Below, one piece after another: positions 30,811 to 34,273 of a DNA stretch of 34,273 nucleotides (within the stretch, counting starts at the first letter, position 1; the number at the start of each line of letters is the position of its first letter). The notes below the pieces were generated by a model. It saw only the letters and a program-made list of their open reading frames with translations. It was not told the origin of the DNA and did not search any database. The position numbers were made by a program, and so were the translations under genes. Source of the stretch: Nitrosovibrio sp. Nv4 (GTDB lineage Bacteria; Bdellovibrionota; UBA1018; CAIMNF01); the NCBI GenBank assembly GCA_943327105.2, contig CALPVV020000018.1, positions 1 to 34,273 on the forward strand. The letters are read 5' to 3'.

Positions 30811-32919
30811 ATGCCGTTAAAACAAGTAACAATCAGCTTCATGCTGTCTATACTATTGACGCTCGCCTATGTGCCAGACACTATGGCGCAGGCTCCTTCA
30901 TTTGATTTTCATCTCAACAGCTTTCGGTGCCGGTTTGCAAAAGATGCAATGAAAAATCTTGAAGCAACCGACCCAAGCGACATTGATCGCATTTTGAACC
31001 AATCGATCAGCAACACTGAATCAGCACTTGAAAACGAAAAGCTTGAATCGAACCAAATTAAAATACTGAGAACCCATCTTTCACTGATCAAAGTACTGAA
31101 GAAATCAGCATCTCCCCGATCGGAACTACATCAATTCTTTCAAAATCTATGTATCGATTCTGAAGTCGTTGTAAAAAACGGCGCCAAAGCCATTGCCCAC
31201 ACATCGAACACGGTCAATCAAGGGGTGACTTTTCCTTTTCGATTCATGTTCCGCTTTTTTGTCGGTTTATTCAGTGGAAAAGAAAAACCAGAACGACAGT
31301 TAACCTGGAATGAAGCACTGGGTGATCGCAACACCTTCGCTTTTTCATTGTATTTTTTATATCAAGGTCTAAAAGCGTCGCTGATCTCAAACCCGATACT
31401 CGTACCCATTTACGCTTCCCCGATGATTGACACCCTCACCATGAGGGTCTGTGATCACTCGAACGATCTAACCGAAGATGAAAAAAAGTTTTGTACCCGG
31501 TATTTGAAAACAAAACGATCATTTTATGATGCCGCTGCCATCGCTCAAAAATGGGGCTCAACGCTTTCTTCAAAGTCAAAATCATTGCCACTAGAACCAT
31601 GGAATAAGCCCGTTTCAGAGAATAACCTGTGCGAGTTCATTGAACACGACAAGAAGCTGATGAATGCCGAAACAGCAGGTCATGCAATCAGAAGGATTCT
31701 TCCTGCTTATCTGAATCCCGGCTCATTGACCAAACCGAAACCGGTCTTGATTGAAACGTCATCATCATTTTTGGAAAAAACCGAAGTTTCGACTTTTGCC
31801 GGTTTACGAAATGTAGTGGTTAGCCTTGCGCCACCACCGGAACTGATCAGCGAAGCGAAGCTGATAGAACTCAAGATCAAGAGAGCTGAGTTCAAAAAAT
31901 CAGATCGAAAGCTCGGTAAACTCTATCGTGAAAAGAATGTAGATGCCTGCAATAAACGAAAGTCTGATTCTGGCTTTTCTTATGCGGAATACAACTCAAT
32001 CAGACAACAACTTCAGACTAATTATATTTTCGAAAAATTTCACGAACAGCAGAAATCGATTGAAGTGATGTTCAAGTTTGAAACTTCAAGACTGAATCTA
32101 TTCAGGCATACCAAGCTGAAGTGGGAACTGATTCCGAGCAATACTCTCAACACGGTTCATCAGCTTCTCAATGACCCAAGTGTTGGCAATCTCATTTTAA
32201 TCACCCACTCTGTCGAATCACGACACAAGATGATCGACTCGATGGGAAACCAATACCCTTCGACATTTTTCAATCATTTTTCACCAAATCTGATGAGCAT
32301 CAGTTTTCTCACCTGTCACTCATCAGACATTCTGGAAACCTATCCACTTCAACAAACTTTCACCCAATCGAACAGCATCCATCAAAAAAAGGTTCTGAAC
32401 TTCATTGAAGCAAACGATTTACTGGAATCGGGAACTACCGCACCCTTGAACGGCTTTGGTGATTTTCTAAGACGCATTGACCGTTCACTCACTGAAACCA
32501 TTCAGGAAAACATGCTTGCCCAGACGTTCCATTCCAACAGCAATGTTCCGATCAAAACGCGTAACACCTGCACCCTTGAACTACCGGATGTAAAGGTTCG
32601 AAAAGGCACTTTGTCGCTTATATTAAACAGAAATTTCATCGGTGACCTGAATCCGGTTGAAACAACAGGCCAGTTCAAGTTCGATTGTTCCATTTTAAAA
32701 AATGACGGCGAGGATAACACGCTCTTACTTCAAAACTCCCGAATCATTGATGAAAGTCCAATCGAATTTGAAAACAACATCCTTCCTCATCGATTCTTCA
32801 TCAACGGATCCATGTTGGACTCGTCCAACTCGGAATGGAAAAACTTCAATTCAAACGAACACTATTCAAGCAGCAAAATCACTTTTAGAGGTAATTATTA
32901 TGAAATTCAAACCAATTAA
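30811..32919 (+). CDS. Large exported protein with possible clan CD peptidase-like core
   Basis: 702 residues. Signal peptide MPLKQVTISFMLSILLTLAY ending near TMAQA. No known domain is obvious. Around 455-515 there are two strands: NLILITHSVESRH, with His466, and LMSISFLTCHSSDI, with Cys502. A hydrophobic strand ending in His, then 36 residues later a hydrophobic strand ending in Cys, is the arrangement of clan CD cysteine peptidases (caspase, gingipain and CHAT types). The Gly usual after the His is replaced by Ser, so activity is uncertain. The C-terminal 150 residues look beta-rich. Its end overlaps the next gene by 20 bases, so the two products are probably made together. Confidence 0.75.
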   Translation: MPLKQVTISFMLSILLTLAYVPDTMAQAPSFDFHLNSFRCRFAKDAMKNLEATDPSDIDRILNQSISNTESALENEKLESNQIKILRTHLSLIKVLKKSASPRSELHQFFQNLCIDSEVVVKNGAKAIAHTSNTVNQGVTFPFRFMFRFFVGLFSGKEKPERQLTWNEALGDRNTFAFSLYFLYQGLKASLISNPILVPIYASPMIDTLTMRVCDHSNDLTEDEKKFCTRYLKTKRSFYDAAAIAQKWGSTLSSKSKSLPLEPWNKPVSENNLCEFIEHDKKLMNAETAGHAIRRILPAYLNPGSLTKPKPVLIETSSSFLEKTEVSTFAGLRNVVVSLAPPPELISEAKLIELKIKRAEFKKSDRKLGKLYREKNVDACNKRKSDSGFSYAEYNSIRQQLQTNYIFEKFHEQQKSIEVMFKFETSRLNLFRHTKLKWELIPSNTLNTVHQLLNDPSVGNLILITHSVESRHKMIDSMGNQYPSTFFNHFSPNLMSISFLTCHSSDILETYPLQQTFTQSNSIHQKKVLNFIEANDLLESGTTAPLNGFGDFLRRIDRSLTETIQENMLAQTFHSNSNVPIKTRNTCTLELPDVKVRKGTLSLILNRNFIGDLNPVETTGQFKFDCSILKNDGEDNTLLLQNSRIIDESPIEFENNILPHRFFINGSMLDSSNSEWKNFNSNEHYSSSKITFRGNYYEIQTN

Positions 32920-33769
32920 AATACTCGCTATCCTTCTTTCCATTCCATTTGCCGCTGTGGCCGATGATTATATCATCAAAAAGGGCGATCATTACAGCAA
33001 CGTAACCGATTTGCCTTCTTACTACACGGGGAAGAGCATGAAGTTCAAAGCCATGTTCGATGAAAGTGCAATCTATGATCTGGGCAATGAGAATCAGTAT
33101 GATGTGAATAAACTGTATGGAACCTCTGACTGTGGAAGCTGGAGCCCAACTCAAAATAGCGCGCGATTCGGATGGGTATGGAACCTACAAACCAAGAAAC
33201 TCGAAATCTATGGTTTTGTTCATGTTAATGGAAAGTTTGATTTCACGCTGATTGACCATGCCGATTTGAACCAAGTGTTCGATTATGAACTCACACTGAG
33301 TGAAGATGGTTCCCAATATATTTTCAACTTCAGAGGCAAAACCATTTCAATGAACCGGGGTTGCACCAAATCAGAAATGAGCGGTTTCAAATTAAAGCCT
33401 TATTTCGGCGGCAACGAAGTCGCACCTCATGATGTTTTGATCAAAATCGAAGATTCAAGCGACTATGCCACTCTTTCGATTCAAAATGTTTACCCTAACC
33501 CAGTTATTGGACAAAACATCTCTCTTGATTTGAATCTTCCTGAATCACTCAATGTTGGTTTTCGAATCTATGACCTCAATGGCCGCTTGGTAACACAGAT
33601 CGAACCAACTGAGCTTCCTGCATCAGCCGCTTTGATCAATCACAAAATCAATTTAGGTAATTTGTCAGGCGGTGTTTATCTGATCAGACCCTATGCAATT
33701 GTCAGCGGTTCTGAAAAATATGGGTTTGTGAATGGTGAAGGCCGCGCGACCAAATTTGTTGTGCCTTGA
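32900..33769 (+). CDS. Exported protein with T9SS-like C-terminal sorting domain
   Basis: 289 residues from ATG 32900 (GAGGT eight bases ahead, inside the end of the previous gene). Signal peptide MKFKPIKILAILLSIPFAAVA. Residues 20-190 are an unrecognised beta-rich domain with cysteines in TSDCGSW and NRGCTKS. From about 197 the sequence follows the type IX secretion C-terminal domain: VYPNPV, then IYDLNGRLV, then LSGGVYLIRPYAI, ending TKFVVP. The FlgD-like Ig fold is similar and could give the same pattern. Type IX secretion is characteristic of Bacteroidetes, so this needs the rest of the genome to judge. Confidence 0.75.
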   Translation: MKFKPIKILAILLSIPFAAVADDYIIKKGDHYSNVTDLPSYYTGKSMKFKAMFDESAIYDLGNENQYDVNKLYGTSDCGSWSPTQNSARFGWVWNLQTKKLEIYGFVHVNGKFDFTLIDHADLNQVFDYELTLSEDGSQYIFNFRGKTISMNRGCTKSEMSGFKLKPYFGGNEVAPHDVLIKIEDSSDYATLSIQNVYPNPVIGQNISLDLNLPESLNVGFRIYDLNGRLVTQIEPTELPASAALINHKINLGNLSGGVYLIRPYAIVSGSEKYGFVNGEGRATKFVVP

Positions 33770-33786
33770 TGAAAGAGTGCTAAGAT
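33759..33786 (+). promoter_or_regulatory. Candidate alcohol dehydrogenase promoter
   Basis: TTGTGC (33759-33764), 16 bases and TGCTAAGAT containing an extended -10 (33778-33786). The -10 ends six bases before the ATG at 33793. No Shine-Dalgarno is visible, so the message may be leaderless. Confidence 0.35.
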
Positions 33787-33792
33787 TACAGC

Positions 33793-34273
33793 ATGATCAA
33801 AACCAAGGGTTATGCTGCCTTATCTGCCAATTCTCCTCTTCAACCATTTACCTTTGAAAGACGTGAGCCGAAACCGGATGAGCTCGTGATTGAAATCGCC
33901 TATTCAGGTATTTGTCATTCAGATATTCATACTGCCCGCAGCGAATGGGGTCCAACGGCCTACCCTTGCGTACCAGGACATGAAATTGTCGGTATAGTCA
34001 AAGCTGTCGGGAAAAAAGTGAAACGATTCAAGAATGGTGATCTTGCAGGTGTCGGCTGCATGGTCGATTCATGCGGAAAATGCAAAAGCTGTAAAACAAA
34101 TGAAGAGCAATTTTGCCATGATCATACCGTATTTACCTATAACAGCCTGGAGCTTGATGGAAAAACCCCAACACTAGGTGGTTATTCTAGCATCATCGTC
34201 GTAAAAGAAAAATTCGCACTGAAGATCAAGAAAGGCCAGGCACTAGAACGGGTTGCTCCACTGCTTTGTGCCG
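33793..34273 (+). CDS. Zinc-dependent alcohol dehydrogenase, N-terminal part (partial)
   Basis: 160 residues are visible before the window ends. Medium-chain dehydrogenase of the YahK/cinnamyl-alcohol-dehydrogenase type: catalytic zinc ligand in GICHSDIH, GHEIVG with its His-Glu, and structural zinc cysteines in CGKCKSCKTNEEQFC (C-x2-C-x2-C-x7-C). GVGCMVDSCGKC is a YahK-type feature. It should oxidise or reduce alcohols and aldehydes with NAD(P); the Rossmann part lies beyond the window. Start ATG 33793 gives the expected N-terminus (MIKTKGYAALSANSPL). Confidence 0.92.
   Translation, partial: MIKTKGYAALSANSPLQPFTFERREPKPDELVIEIAYSGICHSDIHTARSEWGPTAYPCVPGHEIVGIVKAVGKKVKRFKNGDLAGVGCMVDSCGKCKSCKTNEEQFCHDHTVFTYNSLELDGKTPTLGGYSSIIVVKEKFALKIKKGQALERVAPLLCA

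Noticed and set aside
1-34273. CRISPR array, insertion sequence, tRNA or rRNA genes
   Set aside because: I found no spaced direct repeats, transposase, or RNA gene signatures on reading both strands.

Overview
The window is 34.3 kb of dense bacterial chromosome with moderate GC content by eye. It holds about 29 genes, most of them complete. The gene mix fits a Gram-negative, oxygen-respiring member of the Bdellovibrionota or a nearby delta-proteobacterial lineage. The pointers are MutS, MutY and HolA of ordinary bacterial type, a fused ccoN-ccoO oxidase gene, many short-lived-looking secreted proteins and lipoproteins with signal peptides, a PrkA kinase, and several standalone proteins of unknown family. 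The taxonomic call is inference; no rRNA or other decisive marker is present, and I saw no tRNA, transposase, integrase or CRISPR array.

Layout. 1-1.9 kb: two glycine-rich surface proteins, the first cut by the window edge and built on a 9-bp tandem repeat. 2.0-4.7 kb: mutS. 4.8-6.1 kb: two small exported proteins, one with a textbook sigma-70 promoter and one a lipoprotein next to an 8-bp tandem repeat. 6.1-10.5 kb: a metallo-beta-lactamase-fold hydrolase, mutY, a divergent cell-wall amidase, a thioesterase-fold protein and holA. 10.6-16.0 kb: nrdR-nusB, then a tight operon of a standalone M17-aminopeptidase N-terminal domain, two unknown small proteins, prkA and an RluA-type pseudouridine synthase. 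16.1-17.6 kb: a secreted PHB-depolymerase-type esterase, a 29-residue membrane peptide and a small Cys-rich exported protein.

17.7-26.3 kb is the best-defined system: a complete leftward cbb3 cytochrome oxidase operon. It runs CBS-domain protein, ccoI, ccoS, fused ccoNO, ccoQ, monohaem ccoP, ccoG and a TauE/DsbD-like membrane protein, with nearly every junction overlapping. It is divergent from a gene for an FNR-like regulator that keeps four candidate iron-sulphur cysteines. The FNR-CBS spacer holds an 18-bp palindrome of type TATGA-N6-TCATA. A matching palindrome with the same downstream sequence lies in front of the 29-residue membrane peptide. This suggests one oxygen-responsive regulon with a distinctive operator, and that the small peptide belongs to the respiratory system.

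26.3-29 kb: a PEBP-family protein and a sugar transporter-kinase pair. 29-33.8 kb: four exported proteins without clear family, one with a histidine/cysteine arrangement like clan CD peptidases and one with a C-terminal domain like the type IX secretion sorting domain. The window ends inside a zinc alcohol dehydrogenase gene.

Several genes (mutS, the MBL hydrolase, amidase, nrdR, esterase, alcohol dehydrogenase) have a -10-like hexamer only 6-10 bases before the start codon and no Shine-Dalgarno, suggesting leaderless mRNAs beside clearly SD-led genes.
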